Positions 48,512 to 58,385 of a stretch of 64,000 nucleotides of DNA are shown piece by piece (the first letter of the stretch is position 1; each line of letters begins with the position of its first letter). The notes under the pieces are model-generated. The model worked only from the letters and a program-made list of their open reading frames with translations. It did no database searches and was not told the origin of the DNA. Both the position numbers and the translations under genes were made by a program. The stretch spans positions 434,001 to 498,000 of the forward strand of contig CM082581.2 of NCBI GenBank assembly GCA_040954595.2. The letters run 5' to 3'. The DNA is from Balanoglossus misakiensis (lineage: Eukaryota > Hemichordata).

Positions 48512-48586
48512 GTACCCAGGTGTACCAGGCGTGTCATTAATTAGCGCCCCCCACGTCCGGATGGGCCAAAATATCATTATGTTACA

Positions 48587-48600
48587 TACTCCCCCCGTTT
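48587..48600 (-). promoter_or_regulatory. Gypsy polypurine tract
   Basis: Minus strand aacggggggagta adjoining the 3' LTR start TGTAAC; primer for plus-strand DNA. Confidence 0.8.
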
Positions 48601-48678
48601 ATCAAAAGGTCGTCCCGACCTTTGCGGTCAAACTGGCATCATATCCGTACTGTCTGCGGGTAGAACATCTATTTGTTG

Positions 48679-51600
48679 TCAATGGTGCCCATTGGCCAAT
48701 TTCCCGTTGTCATGGCGTAGTAGACTTTCCATCACTTGCAAGAACATGGGTAACAGCGTATTGGTTGGGTCTCTGCGGTTGGAATCTTCATTGAAGATAT
48801 GTGCATAACTAAATCTGTCTGGAGGTTTGCGGATTCTACTCGATCGTCTCGGCAAGGTTCTGTCACTCACTTCAGTCTCTTGTTCACTCACTGCATTCGG
48901 GTCAACGGTTTCTTCGTCCTCCCCACCAACTTCGGTAGATATAGTATCGGCTATTTCATCCACGGCAGTGTAATTCTGCCTCAGTTGATCTGGTAGATCT
49001 TCCTCTGTGGCTGTGGTAATATTGGAACTGGTGAAAGTCACATCGGCTGTTTTCTGCATCAGTTGATTGGATGAATTTTCTTCTGTGGCTGATTCTACAC
49101 CACTGGAAGTCACCTCTGCGATTTTCTGCGCTGTTGTCGATGTAGTGTTGGCTGAATTCAGACATCTCTCTGGTACTGACTTTGGCACTAAACCTTTACT
49201 ATCAGTTTGTTGGGCAGGAATGAGGAGTTCCCACAATTCTTCTTCTTCTGTCTCATACAGGTCTCTGTCGTCTTCCTCCTTCTTTTGTCGTCGAGTTCTT
49301 AGTTCCTTCGGACTTGTGTTTTCTTGTTGGCTTTGTTTCAACGGTCTGTCCGGATAGGGTATTGGTAACGAACTGCATGGTAACAAAAGATTTCTGTGGA
49401 GTGTTCTTTCCTTTCCATTTGGTCCCTCTGATTTTACAACATACACAGGGATATCTGGATTCACTCTTTTTACCACCCGGTAACGTTGTGCTTCCCATCT
49501 ATCGGCTATCTTTTGTTTGCCTCGTAGGTTCACGTTCTTCACCAGTACTACATCTCCCGGTTCCAGTAGGGCTTCTGTAGTTTTCCTATCATAACGCTGT
49601 TTATTCTGATCGGCCAGCTCACCCGCCTTGGTCACTGCCAACTTGTAAGCTTCTGCCAATCGGTTCCGCATCTTACTAACATACTCGTCATAGTTGTTGT
49701 CTTCCGCTTCCTCCGATTGTAGACCCATATATACGTCGATGGCCAGTTTGGGGTGCCTACCATACATCAGATAATAAGGAGCAAATCCGGTGCTGTCATT
49801 TCGGGTACAATTATAGGCATGGACTACAGCAGTAATGTGCTTCTTCCATTCTGCTTTCTTATGTCTTGGTAATGTTCCCAGCATGTCAAGAAGGGTTCTG
49901 TTGAATCGTTCGCATTGTCCATTCCCCTGCGGATGATATGGCGTCGTTCTACTCTTTTCAATTCCCACCAAATCACAGAGTTGTCTGATGACCCGAGATT
50001 CGAACTCTCTGCCTTGATCCGAATGTAATTTCCCGGGTAATCCATAGTGAAGGAGGAAGTGGTTATATAAATACTCTGCCGTTGTTTTGGCCTTTTGGTT
50101 TGGAGTTGGAATGGCTACTGCATATCTGGTGAAATGGTCAGTTATTACGAGGACACTGGCTACCCCTCCTTTTCCATCTTCAATGGTTAAGTAATCCATA
50201 CATAGTAATTCAAGCGGTTGGGTTGTTTTGATGCTGGTAAGTGGAGCGACTTCTTGCTGGTTGCTTTGCAGTTTCCGTCGAGTGCATCTTTCACACGTCT
50301 TTATTTTCTGTTCGACATCTCGGCTCATGAAGGGCCAGTAAAACCTCGCTCTGAGTAGTTCCAGGGTGCGTTCTTGACCCAAGTGTCCAACATCGTCATG
50401 TACACCTTCCAAAGCCGTCCCACGATATGTTGTAGGTAATACCAGCTGATACTTCGTTTTTCCATCCATTCCAGTACGCTTTCTGTGTAACACATCCTGT
50501 CTGAAACATAATCTGCTCCACTCCCTCAGTCCTGCTTTCACACCATTGGTTTCTTGGCTTCTTTCCACTTTTGTAGGAGGCCGTTTCCGTTCACAGAATC
50601 GATATAGCGGTCCAATTTCGGGGTCCGTTTGTTGTAATTGTTTCCACTCTTGCATGGTTACTGCTGGTAAGGAAATCATTCCTGGAGCTACAGGAGGTTC
50701 ACCCAAACTCTCTGGAATTGCTGTCTGCATACATGTTATAGCTTCTACCCAGGGACTGTTGGACACATGTTGGCTCATGGCTTTTACTTCATCAGGTGAC
50801 ACTCGTACTGGTTCCTTGTTCATTAAGTTTCTGCAGCTCTCATCCACATCCATTTCTCCAACACATCCTTGTCGGGAAAGTCCATCAGCATCTTGGTTTT
50901 TTCGTCCAGGTCTGTACATCAACTCAAAATTGTAGGTCGCTAGTGCTGCTAACCACCGATGGCCAGTGGCATCCAGTTTTGCGGTTGTGTTCACGTAAGT
51001 CAGGGGATTATTATCAGTTACCACAACGAATTTATGCCCATAGAGATAGTCGTGGAACTTCTCAGATACTGCCCACTTTAAGGCCAGAAACTCCAATTTA
51101 TGGGATGGATAGTTCCTCTCGCTCCTTGAAAGTGACCGGCTTGCATACATGATAACTCGCTTCTCTTTCCCTTCTCCTTGGTATAGCACAGCACCCAGGC
51201 CAATGGAACTTGCATCTATGTGTAACTCGAAGGGCTTCGTATAATCTGCATAGGCCAACACAGGAGGATTCGTCAGTCTGTCAATTACGGCATCAAATGC
51301 CTGTTGATGTTCATCAGTCCACTTGAATTCCGGGACACGTCTTCGGTTCTCAGCCTGGTGTTTCCGTTTTGTGGGTAGACCAACTGTCAGTTCATTCAGG
51401 GGCTTCACTAACTTAGCATATCCCTCCACAAATCGGCGGTAGTAACCAGCAAACCCAAGGAACTGTTTTACTTCTTTGGCGGTCGTAGGTACTTTCCATT
51501 TCTTCAACTCTGCTATCTTATCTGGATCTGTTTCGATTCCTCCTTCTGATACTAAATGTCCCAAGTACTTCACTCGACATCTTAGCAACTGACACTTGCT

Positions 51601-54600
51601 GGGTTTAAGTTTCAGTCCCTTTTCCTTTAATCTATCCAGGACCTGGGCTAACCGCTCTAGATGTTCTTCGAAAGTACGGGAGAAGATTATTATGTCATCC
51701 AGGTATACCAAACAAATATTCAAATGTAAGTCCCCCAAGCATTTCTCCATACATCTTTGGAAAGTAGCTGGACTTCCTGTTAAACCAATAGGCATAGTGG
51801 TACATTCCCAGAATCCAACAGGAGTAACAAATGCTGTTTTCTCTATGTCTTCCTCTGCCATACCTATTTGCCAATATCCGGACTTCAAATCTAGGGACGA
51901 AAACCATTTTGCGCCTCCTAGTGCATCAAGACTTTCGTCAATTCTTGGTAATGCATACGAATCTCGGATGGTACGAGCGTTGAGTTTCCTATAATCTATA
52001 CACAATCTGGTATGTCCATCTTTCTTCTGCACCAACACTATCGGCGCTGCCCATGGACTATACGATTCTCTGATGACACCACTTTCCAACATCCCTTTTA
52101 TAACTTGTCGGACTTCTTCGTACATAGCTGGCGGTATCCGTCTGTATCTTTCTTTGATAGGCTGGTCATCTGTTAACCGTATGCGATGCTTCTCCACCGA
52201 ACAATACCCCAGATCATTTTCATGTAATGAAAATGCAGTAAGTTTCCGCTGCAGGTGGTCACGAACTTGTTGTAGCTGGGATTCACTGGTTGGCGAGTCA
52301 GACATATCGAATTCCACACCATCCCCTAGGGTAATCTTCCGTGCTTCTGGTGGTTTCACTTCATGTGGAACTGTGTCAATTGTGGGTTGGTCTACTTCAC
52401 TTTGCGGATTACTGTCTTGTGGTCGTTCATCGGGACGTCCAAGCCAGGTGACGGCATACGCTCGAGCTACCACTTCACCTGGTCGAATGATTACTGGGGA
52501 ACTTGAAACATTTTGTACACGGATAGGTACCTTTGATTTCGTCTGTTGGCACTTCAGGACAGCAACTGCCGGACTCGTGGTAAACTGGCCTGTCATCTCA
52601 CCAGTGGGCTCTACCGCAACTACATACTGATCACCCGTGGGTCCTTTTCTAGCACGTCCCCAAATCGTTGTCATACATCCAGGTTCCAACTTCATCGGAT
52701 AGCGTAGTAATGCTTTGATACATCCCAGGTCCCCTTTCGGTCCAACAAATCTGTCTCTGGCCTCAAGTTTTTTAAATACTCCTTTTCCTATTGCAGATAT
52801 TCTCATCGCCCGTACCCCTTTCTGATGCTTGGAATCAAAGAACCCCCTCGGCAACAGCTCTAGTAGGTTGGTTCCTATTAATATTGGTACGTTTGTATTA
52901 TACTCCGTTGTTGGCACTACTAAGGCAGGAATAGAGTACTCACTGTTATCTCCGAAAACTTCAATTGGAAATGACATCCCCACTTCTACGATACCAAGAA
53001 AAGGTATGGGTTGATCATTGGCACCTTTGATCTCAAGTGCATCTTCTGTTGACTGGATTGGTCTGTCGGATAACCATTCGTGGTAGAAGTCCGAACCAAT
53101 AGTAGTAACTTGGGACCCTGTGTCAATCAAACATGTCACGTCTTTCCCTTCCACCAATACAGTTCCTTCCATGGCTCCACCAATAAGTCCAACTCGCTTC
53201 GGTTGAATCTGGATTGGTTTCCTTCCAACACGAGCTTTGTGTAACTTGCACATGTTCAATCTGGACGAGGTTTTGGGTGTTTCGACACGTCTCTGTCTAC
53301 ACTGCCTGGCCAAATGTCCCACTTCTCCACAGTTGTAACAGGATCGATTTTCAACGTTCTTGGGTTTTGGGCAGTTCTGGGCAAAATGTCCCTGCTCTCT
53401 GCAATTGTAACAGACTATGTAATTCAAGGATGAGGGTTGTGATAAATCTCTCTGGGATTTTCTTACCGGACAGGTTCCAGACACCACAGGCCGCGACGAC
53501 ATTCCAACTGAGGTTCTCAATTCATCCCACTGTTGTTTAGTTTGTCGCAGTTCATCTTCCAGGTGCTTCATACTTTCCGCTTGCCTTCTGACCACCTCTG
53601 TAAGATCATGAATTTCCTTCACAGCCATCTGGACGGTCTTCGCTGTCTGTTTGTCCGTACCCTTCACCTCCTCAACAGTTGGTGTCATCAGTTGAGTTCT
53701 GCCTCTGACTGCTACCTTCCCTCTATTGTCATTGGTTCTTTCTTTGGCTTCTTGCTCCACATTCCGGGCTAGGTGAATCAGCTGTTCAAAGTTAGTGTTT
53801 CGACTAATTTCTGGGCGCAGAACATCAAATATACGATCGGATTGCAATCCTCTCCAAAATACCGTTTTCAAGGTTTCTTCTATTGCCCCCTGTGTTATAC
53901 CACCTCGTCTTCGGACTGCATGAATTTCCCCTTCTAATCGATTCGCATACCGTGACACACTCTCATCATCTCTCTGTCGGTTATTCCGATAAAATCTCTC
54001 CAACAGCATAGCTCCGGACTCAATTTCCCCAAAACTGGTGTCTAATTTGTGTAAAATGTGATCCAAAGTTGCATTTTGATCCAAATTCATTACTAACCGG
54101 CTTGCAGATCCTCGCAACGACTTGCGCACTGCCTGTAGAACTGCTCTGGGGCTGTGGGTTTGATCTTGCAGCAAACACTCCACTTCGTACTTCCACAACT
54201 CGAAATCAGCATCAGTTTTCCGGTCAGCATCTCCAGAAAAGGTGGACAGCCTTGGAGGTTGATACAGAGCCAACGGCACAGCACCACTTGGGGATATTGG
54301 CACAGCACCACTTGTGTTATTAACTGCAATACCATGACCGTCTCTTCTTCTAGTGGTAGTTTCCTGTTGATTGACTGACATATCAATTAGGGCTTCATTT
54401 CCACACACTGACCCACCTTGTAGTTCAGCTCTAATATTGTCTTCCTCCTCTTTCAATTCTTGTTGTCTTCTAAGCAGCAGTTTCATTCTCTCGATTTCGA
54501 TTTCTCTCTGCCGTAGTGTCTGCTGGAAATCATCCAGTCTGGCTTTTGTGGCTTTCTCTGCTTCCAACAAATTCTGCAAGGGTTGCATCCTGTCTTCTGG

Positions 54601-54765
54601 TGGAGTTACTGGAGAACGGAATGCACCACGACCTCTGGCCTGTCGTATTCCACCCACTGACTGTGAAAGTTCTCGGCGTCGAGGAATAGTTCCGGTATTA
54701 GGGGTAGCCATCTCCTCCTTCAAAATACTGTCAATATCTAAATGCGTTGCCATATCGAATATCAA
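48679..54765 (-). CDS. Gypsy Gag-Pol polyprotein, 2028 residues, uninterrupted
   Basis: A single frame without stop or shift between gag and pol. Second Met (MATHLDIDSIL) is an equally good start. Residues ~60-115 form a coiled coil; ~170-360 a Ty3/Gypsy-type capsid region (YQPPRLSTFSGD onward). Two CCHC knuckles at ~450-495 (CYNCREQGHFAQNC and CYNCGEVGHLARQC). Protease DTGS at ~545. RT ~880-1060 with YLDD near 1019. RNase H ~1180-1300 (HIDASSIGLGAVLY; TDNNPLTYV). Integrase zinc finger ~1454-1496; core with Asp in CMDYL (~1523), Asp in HSDQGRE (~1580) and Glu in GQCERFN (~1619). An acidic, Ser/Thr-rich tail (~1770-2028) has a twofold ~25-residue repeat (AEVTSSG / ADVTFTSS region) and a basic RRSSRIRKPPDRFSY block. 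All key catalytic residues are present. How Gag is made separately from Pol is not evident. Confidence 0.95.
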   Translation of the reverse strand: MIFDMATHLDIDSILKEEMATPNTGTIPRRRELSQSVGGIRQARGRGAFRSPVTPPEDRMQPLQNLLEAEKATKARLDDFQQTLRQREIEIERMKLLLRRQQELKEEEDNIRAELQGGSVCGNEALIDMSVNQQETTTRRRDGHGIAVNNTSGAVPISPSGAVPLALYQPPRLSTFSGDADRKTDADFELWKYEVECLLQDQTHSPRAVLQAVRKSLRGSASRLVMNLDQNATLDHILHKLDTSFGEIESGAMLLERFYRNNRQRDDESVSRYANRLEGEIHAVRRRGGITQGAIEETLKTVFWRGLQSDRIFDVLRPEISRNTNFEQLIHLARNVEQEAKERTNDNRGKVAVRGRTQLMTPTVEEVKGTDKQTAKTVQMAVKEIHDLTEVVRRQAESMKHLEDELRQTKQQWDELRTSVGMSSRPVVSGTCPVRKSQRDLSQPSSLNYIVCYNCREQGHFAQNCPKPKNVENRSCYNCGEVGHLARQCRQRRVETPKTSSRLNMCKLHKARVGRKPIQIQPKRVGLIGGAMEGTVLVEGKDVTCLIDTGSQVTTIGSDFYHEWLSDRPIQSTEDALEIKGANDQPIPFLGIVEVGMSFPIEVFGDNSEYSIPALVVPTTEYNTNVPILIGTNLLELLPRGFFDSKHQKGVRAMRISAIGKGVFKKLEARDRFVGPKGDLGCIKALLRYPMKLEPGCMTTIWGRARKGPTGDQYVVAVEPTGEMTGQFTTSPAVAVLKCQQTKSKVPIRVQNVSSSPVIIRPGEVVARAYAVTWLGRPDERPQDSNPQSEVDQPTIDTVPHEVKPPEARKITLGDGVEFDMSDSPTSESQLQQVRDHLQRKLTAFSLHENDLGYCSVEKHRIRLTDDQPIKERYRRIPPAMYEEVRQVIKGMLESGVIRESYSPWAAPIVLVQKKDGHTRLCIDYRKLNARTIRDSYALPRIDESLDALGGAKWFSSLDLKSGYWQIGMAEEDIEKTAFVTPVGFWECTTMPIGLTGSPATFQRCMEKCLGDLHLNICLVYLDDIIIFSRTFEEHLERLAQVLDRLKEKGLKLKPSKCQLLRCRVKYLGHLVSEGGIETDPDKIAELKKWKVPTTAKEVKQFLGFAGYYRRFVEGYAKLVKPLNELTVGLPTKRKHQAENRRRVPEFKWTDEHQQAFDAVIDRLTNPPVLAYADYTKPFELHIDASSIGLGAVLYQGEGKEKRVIMYASRSLSRSERNYPSHKLEFLALKWAVSEKFHDYLYGHKFVVVTDNNPLTYVNTTAKLDATGHRWLAALATYNFELMYRPGRKNQDADGLSRQGCVGEMDVDESCRNLMNKEPVRVSPDEVKAMSQHVSNSPWVEAITCMQTAIPESLGEPPVAPGMISLPAVTMQEWKQLQQTDPEIGPLYRFCERKRPPTKVERSQETNGVKAGLREWSRLCFRQDVLHRKRTGMDGKTKYQLVLPTTYRGTALEGVHDDVGHLGQERTLELLRARFYWPFMSRDVEQKIKTCERCTRRKLQSNQQEVAPLTSIKTTQPLELLCMDYLTIEDGKGGVASVLVITDHFTRYAVAIPTPNQKAKTTAEYLYNHFLLHYGLPGKLHSDQGREFESRVIRQLCDLVGIEKSRTTPYHPQGNGQCERFNRTLLDMLGTLPRHKKAEWKKHITAVVHAYNCTRNDSTGFAPYYLMYGRHPKLAIDVYMGLQSEEAEDNNYDEYVSKMRNRLAEAYKLAVTKAGELADQNKQRYDRKTTEALLEPGDVVLVKNVNLRGKQKIADRWEAQRYRVVKRVNPDIPVYVVKSEGPNGKERTLHRNLLLPCSSLPIPYPDRPLKQSQQENTSPKELRTRRQKKEEDDRDLYETEEEELWELLIPAQQTDSKGLVPKSVPERCLNSANTTSTTAQKIAEVTSSGVESATEENSSNQLMQKTADVTFTSSNITTATEEDLPDQLRQNYTAVDEIADTISTEVGGEDEETVDPNAVSEQETEVSDRTLPRRSSRIRKPPDRFSYAHIFNEDSNRRDPTNTLLPMFLQVMESLLRHDNGKLANGHH

Positions 54766-54864
54766 AAATCAGAATTGTACAAAAATTCTCTGCCTTATTC
54801 TGCCCAATTTCCCGACACACCACACATACATAGCCAACCAACACAAAGTATTACCGACCCCAAA
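54766..54864 (-). other. Gypsy leader between primer site and gag
   Basis: About 100 bp without frames; part of the transcript leader, followed by the gag start. No obvious regulatory motif is recognised. Confidence 0.6.
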
Positions 54865-54882
54865 GCCCCACGTTGGGCGCCA
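54865..54882 (-). promoter_or_regulatory. Gypsy primer-binding site, tRNA-Lys type
   Basis: Minus strand TGGCGCCCAACGTGGGGC, four bases (taaa) after the 5' LTR end. Its wording matches the tRNA-Lys1,2 primer site known from some retroviruses and Gypsy elements (established knowledge). Confidence 0.85.
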
Positions 54883-55064
54883 TTTATGTAGCCACTTTCG
54901 TTCCGGCTAACGTTGGAATGAGCATGAAAACATAAAATATTTCCACGGGCAGTCAGTCTGGGGTTCGGTGATTGACAATTTTCCTGTACATATGAATTAT
55001 AGGTGGGTGGGGAGTAGAAAGCAGAAAAGACAATACACTATAGGATTTTCTTCTTATGAAGATA

Positions 55065-55479
55065 TATTACGTCATTAAATCTATCCAAATAAAGTTGTCA
55101 AAAAATATGAAAGACAAACACAATTGCTAATTAATGGTCCACGTTCAGTTCTGCTGATGTCATTAAATCTATCCAAATAAAGTCGTCACAAAATATGAAA
55201 GACAAACACAATTGCTAATTAATGGTCCACGTTCAGTTCTGCTGATGTCATTAAATCTATCCAAATAAAGTCGTCACAAAATATGAAAGACAAACACAAT
55301 TGCTAATTAATGGTCCACGTTCAGTTCTGCTGATGTCATTAAATCTATCCAAATAAAGTCGTCACAAAATATGAAAGACAAACACAATTGACAATTAACG
55401 GTCAACGTTCAGTTCTGCTGACGTCCTTAAATCTATCCAAATAAAGTTGTCAAAAAATATGAAAGACAAACACAATTGA
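55065..55479. repeat. 88-bp tandem array in Gypsy LTR (right copy)
   Basis: Same ~4.7 copies as 46631-47045, offset 8434 bp. Confidence 0.92.
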
Positions 55480-55490
55480 CAATTACGTTC

Positions 55491-56859
55491 CGTTCTGTTG
55501 GCAGTTCGAATTCACGAAGCACTCACAAAAAATTTCGCATTCCGAATGTCCGAAGTCTCACAGCGCTCACCAAATTCCGTTCCGCTCAGCTGGCAAGGTC
55601 TGAATTAGGGAAGCACTCACCAAATTCCGTTCAGCTCCGCTGGCAATGTCCGAAGTCGGGAAGCACTCACAGAAATTCCGTTCAGTTCCGCTGGCAATGT
55701 CCGAATTCAGAAAGCACTCACACAATTCAGTTCAGCTCCGCTGGCAATGTCCGAAGTCGGGAAGCACTCACAGAAATTCCGTTCAGTTCCGCTGGCAATG
55801 TCCGAATTCAGAAAGCACTCACACAATTCAGTTCAGCTCCGCTGGCAATGTCCGAAGTCGGGAAGCACTCACAGAAATTCCGTTCAGTTCCGCTGGCAAT
55901 GTCCGAATTCAGAAAGCACTCACACAATTCAGTTCAGCTCCGCTGGCAATGTCCGAAGTCGGGAAGCACTCACAGAAATTCCGTTCAGTTCCGCTGGCAA
56001 TGTCCGAATTCAGAAAGCACTCACACAATTCAGTTCAGCTCCGCTGGCAATGTCCGAAGTCGGGAAGCACTCACAGAAATTCCGTTCAGTTCCGCTGGCA
56101 ATGTCCGAATTCAGAAAGCACTCACACAATTCAGTTCAGCTCCGCTGGCAATGTCCGAAGTCGGGAAGCACTCACAGAAATTCCGTTCAGTTCCGCTGGC
56201 AATGTCCGAATTCAGAAAGCACTCACACAATTCAGTTCAGCTCCGCTGGCAATGTCCGAAGTCGGGAAGCACTCACAGAAATTCCGTTCAGTTCCGCTGG
56301 CAATGTCCGAATTCAGAAAGCACTCACACAATTCAGTTCAGCTCCGCTGGCAATGTCCGAAGTCGGGAAGCACTCACAGAAATTCCGTTCAGTTCCGCTG
56401 GCAATGTCCGAATTCAGAAAGCACTCACACAATTCAGTTCAGCTCCGCTGGCAATGTCCGAAGTCGGGAAGCACTCACAGAAATTCCGTTCAGTTCCGCT
56501 GGCAATGTCCGAATTCAGAAAGCACTCACACAATTCAGTTCAGCTCCGCTGGCAATGTCCGAAGTCGGGAAGCACTCACAGAAATTCCGTTCAGTTCCGC
56601 TGGCAATGTCCGAATTCAGAAAGCACTCACACAATTCAGTTCAGCTCCGCTGGCAATGTCCGAAGTCGGGAAGCACTCACAGAAATTCCGTTCAGTTCCG
56701 CTGGCAATGTCCGAATTCAGAAAGCACTCACACAATTCAGTTCAGCTCCGCTGGCAATGTCCGAAGTCGGGAAGCACTCACAGAAATTCCGTTCAGTTCC
56801 GCTGGCAATGTCCGAATTCAGGAAGCACTCACCAAATTCCGTTCAGCTCCGCTGCTGCC
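55491..56859. repeat. 101-bp tandem array in Gypsy LTR (right copy), 12 units
   Basis: Units begin at 55645 and every 101 bp after that. Identical by eye to the left array apart from one base in the degenerate leading part (ttaggg for ttcggg). The long plus-strand frames here (up to 756 codons) are chance products that read from the array into the LINE RT. Confidence 0.94.
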
Positions 56860-57024
56860 CCAGGAGGACTTCCCCCCCGACCCTTCACACCAGACTTAAA
56901 TACTGTGGTGCGGATGAATACGGCAGTTCTATTGGCGCAAAGAGTGTACCCAGGTGTACCAGGCGTGTCATTAATTAGCGCCCCCCACGTCCGGATGGGC
57001 CAAAATATCATTATGTTACATCAG

Positions 57025-58231
57025 CATGGATTTGTTAAAAATAGATCTACCACAACCAACTTAGTGGCTTACACTGATTTCATTTCAGCTTCATTGAACA
57101 ACAAAGAACAGGTAGATTCAATCTACACTGATTTTAGCAAGGCGTTTGACAGTGTCTGTCACACACTACTGCTGTACAAAGCCGCCAAATTTGGTATATG
57201 TGGCAATTTGCACAGCTGGCTGGCGTCGTATCTCCATCTCAGACAACAGAGGGTGGTGTTTGGCAGTCACTCGTCAAACAGCTTCACTGCTACATCGGGG
57301 GTCCCACAAGGTTCACTCTTGGGGCCACTACTTTTTGTAATGTATATAAATGATATATCACTGTTAGATATTTCTGCAAAGCTCAGCATGTATGCCGACG
57401 ATGCTAAGATTTACCGTACCATCACCTCCTCCGCTGATTGTGACTTGTTACAGAAAGACCTTGATAAATTTGCTCTCTGGTGTGACAACTGGAAGTTGTC
57501 ACCTAATATCAATAAATGCAAATTCATCAGTTTCACCCTAAAGAAAAGGGTTATTTCATCTACTGACTACTCTATCAATGGCACTCCCCTTCAACGTGTT
57601 TCTGTAATCAAGGACTTGGGCATATACCTTACTTCTAATCTCAATTATTCTTTCCACATAAATAACACAGTTTCCAGAGCCTTCAAATCTCTGGGTTTTA
57701 TTAAGCGCCTCTGCCAGCCTTTTAATGACATATCCGCTATTATTTCTCTATATTTTGTTTATGTAACATCTATTCTAGAGTATGGCTCTGTTGTGTGGTC
57801 ACCCCACCAAAAGGGCCTGTCAGACAAGATTGAGCGGGTACAAATTAAGTTTGTGAAGTACATTTGTTGCAAACTCAATATTCACTGCAGCAGGTCCAGC
57901 TACCCTATTTATTGTAGATTACTGAATATCCCAATGTTATATAACAGAAGACTCACCCTTGACATGTTTTTTTATACAAAATTATCCACTCACAGTATGA
58001 TTCACCTGGTATTTTAAATCAAATATGTTTTTACGCCCCTAGTAGAAATTTACGCAAGAAACCCCTTTTTAAACCCGACTTGCGCTCCGTTAATTGTAGA
58101 AAATTCTCGACAATGCTCAGATGCATGTCTGCTTTTAATGAGATTTCTTCTAAATGTAATATTGATATTTTTTCTACGCTCCACAGTTTTAAATCTATTT
58201 TATCCAGTCATTTTAATGGTACTGTTCCTTG
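57025..58231 (+). pseudogene. LINE reverse transcriptase, C-terminal portion
   Basis: RT motifs in order: RSTTTNL (57041), YTDFSKAFDSV (57127), SGVPQGSLLGPLLF (57292), and the catalytic YADD in MYADDAKIY (57389). The thumb-like region goes on to 58017. One base appears missing in the T run at about 57966-57973. The visible frame therefore stops at 58017, while the related C-terminal text (LYKIIHSQYDSPGIL and onward) continues in another frame to a TGA near 58231. In life the protein makes cDNA at a nicked genomic site in the nucleus; this copy lacks the start, the endonuclease and an intact end. Clade is judged only from motif wording. Confidence 0.85.
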
Positions 58232-58360
58232 ATTTGTATTTATATTTTACGTGACATGTGTTACTTTTTTGGTGTCTTGTTTTTCAGTTAATTTTTGTTT
58301 TGTGACTTAATTGTTTTTATTGTTTCCCAGATCTGTAAGTGGGTTTGCCCGTTGATCTGT

Positions 58361-58385
58361 GTAATAAATAAATAAAAATAAATAA
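58361..58385 (+). repeat. LINE 3' tail, (TAAA)n-like
   Basis: gtaataaataaataaaaataaa-type tail directly before the BEL-3 text resumes at atactgcagaaaac. It serves as the LINE end and excludes a poly(A)-tailed processed gene. Confidence 0.85.

Larger units (their letters stand above)
46453..48586 (-). repeat. Gypsy 3' LTR (left)
   Basis: 2134 bp; on the plus strand tgtagccactttcg to atcattatgttaca. It holds an 88-bp array and a 101-bp array that make up about 1.8 kb. Unique parts are ~180 bp at its left end and ~160 bp at its right end. Confidence 0.96.
46453..57020 (-). mobile_element. Complete minus-strand Gypsy retrotransposon, 10.6 kb, apparently intact
   Basis: Two 2134-bp LTRs, 4-bp target duplication TCAG (46449-46452 and 57021-57024), tRNA-Lys-type primer site (54865-54882), purine tract (48587-48600) and one 2028-codon gag-pol frame. 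Read on the minus strand, the 5' LTR is 54887-57020 and the 3' LTR 46453-48586. By eye the LTRs differ at two positions (ttcggg/ttaggg near 47179/55613 and aggaag/aggagg near 48430/56864). Insertion is therefore recent. The target is the LINE inside BEL-3. Confidence 0.96.
54887..57020 (-). repeat. Gypsy 5' LTR (right)
   Basis: 2134 bp, equal in length to the left LTR and offset by 8434 bp. It contains the same 88-bp and 101-bp arrays with identical copy number. Copy number in such arrays changes easily, so equality supports a very recent insertion. Confidence 0.96.
46377..58385 (+). mobile_element. 5'-truncated LINE (Jockey-like RT) inserted in BEL-3, itself split by Gypsy
   Basis: Two parts, 46377-46452 and 57025-58385 (~1.44 kb in all). 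The left part encodes the RT start in one frame (KIFEAVIV, then QHVQPN), and that same frame is taken up right of the Gypsy target duplication at HGFVKNRSTTTNL. There is no endonuclease domain, so the copy is 5'-truncated within RT, as usual for target-primed insertion. The 3' end is a TAAA-rich tail (58361-58385). A short ATA repeat (46374-46376 and 58386-58388) may be the target duplication. Confidence 0.9.

Noticed and set aside
47042-48794. Long plus-strand frames over the Gypsy LTR arrays as repeat proteins
   Set aside because: Open in all three frames because of the 101-bp period, antisense to the element, and located in an LTR.
49067-54323. Many plus-strand frames of 60-185 codons opposite the Gypsy polyprotein
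   Set aside because: Shadows of the intact minus-strand frame; no domains.
55747-58017. A 756-codon protein joining the array to reverse transcriptase
   Set aside because: Crosses the Gypsy LTR end and target duplication into the LINE; an accidental join of two elements.
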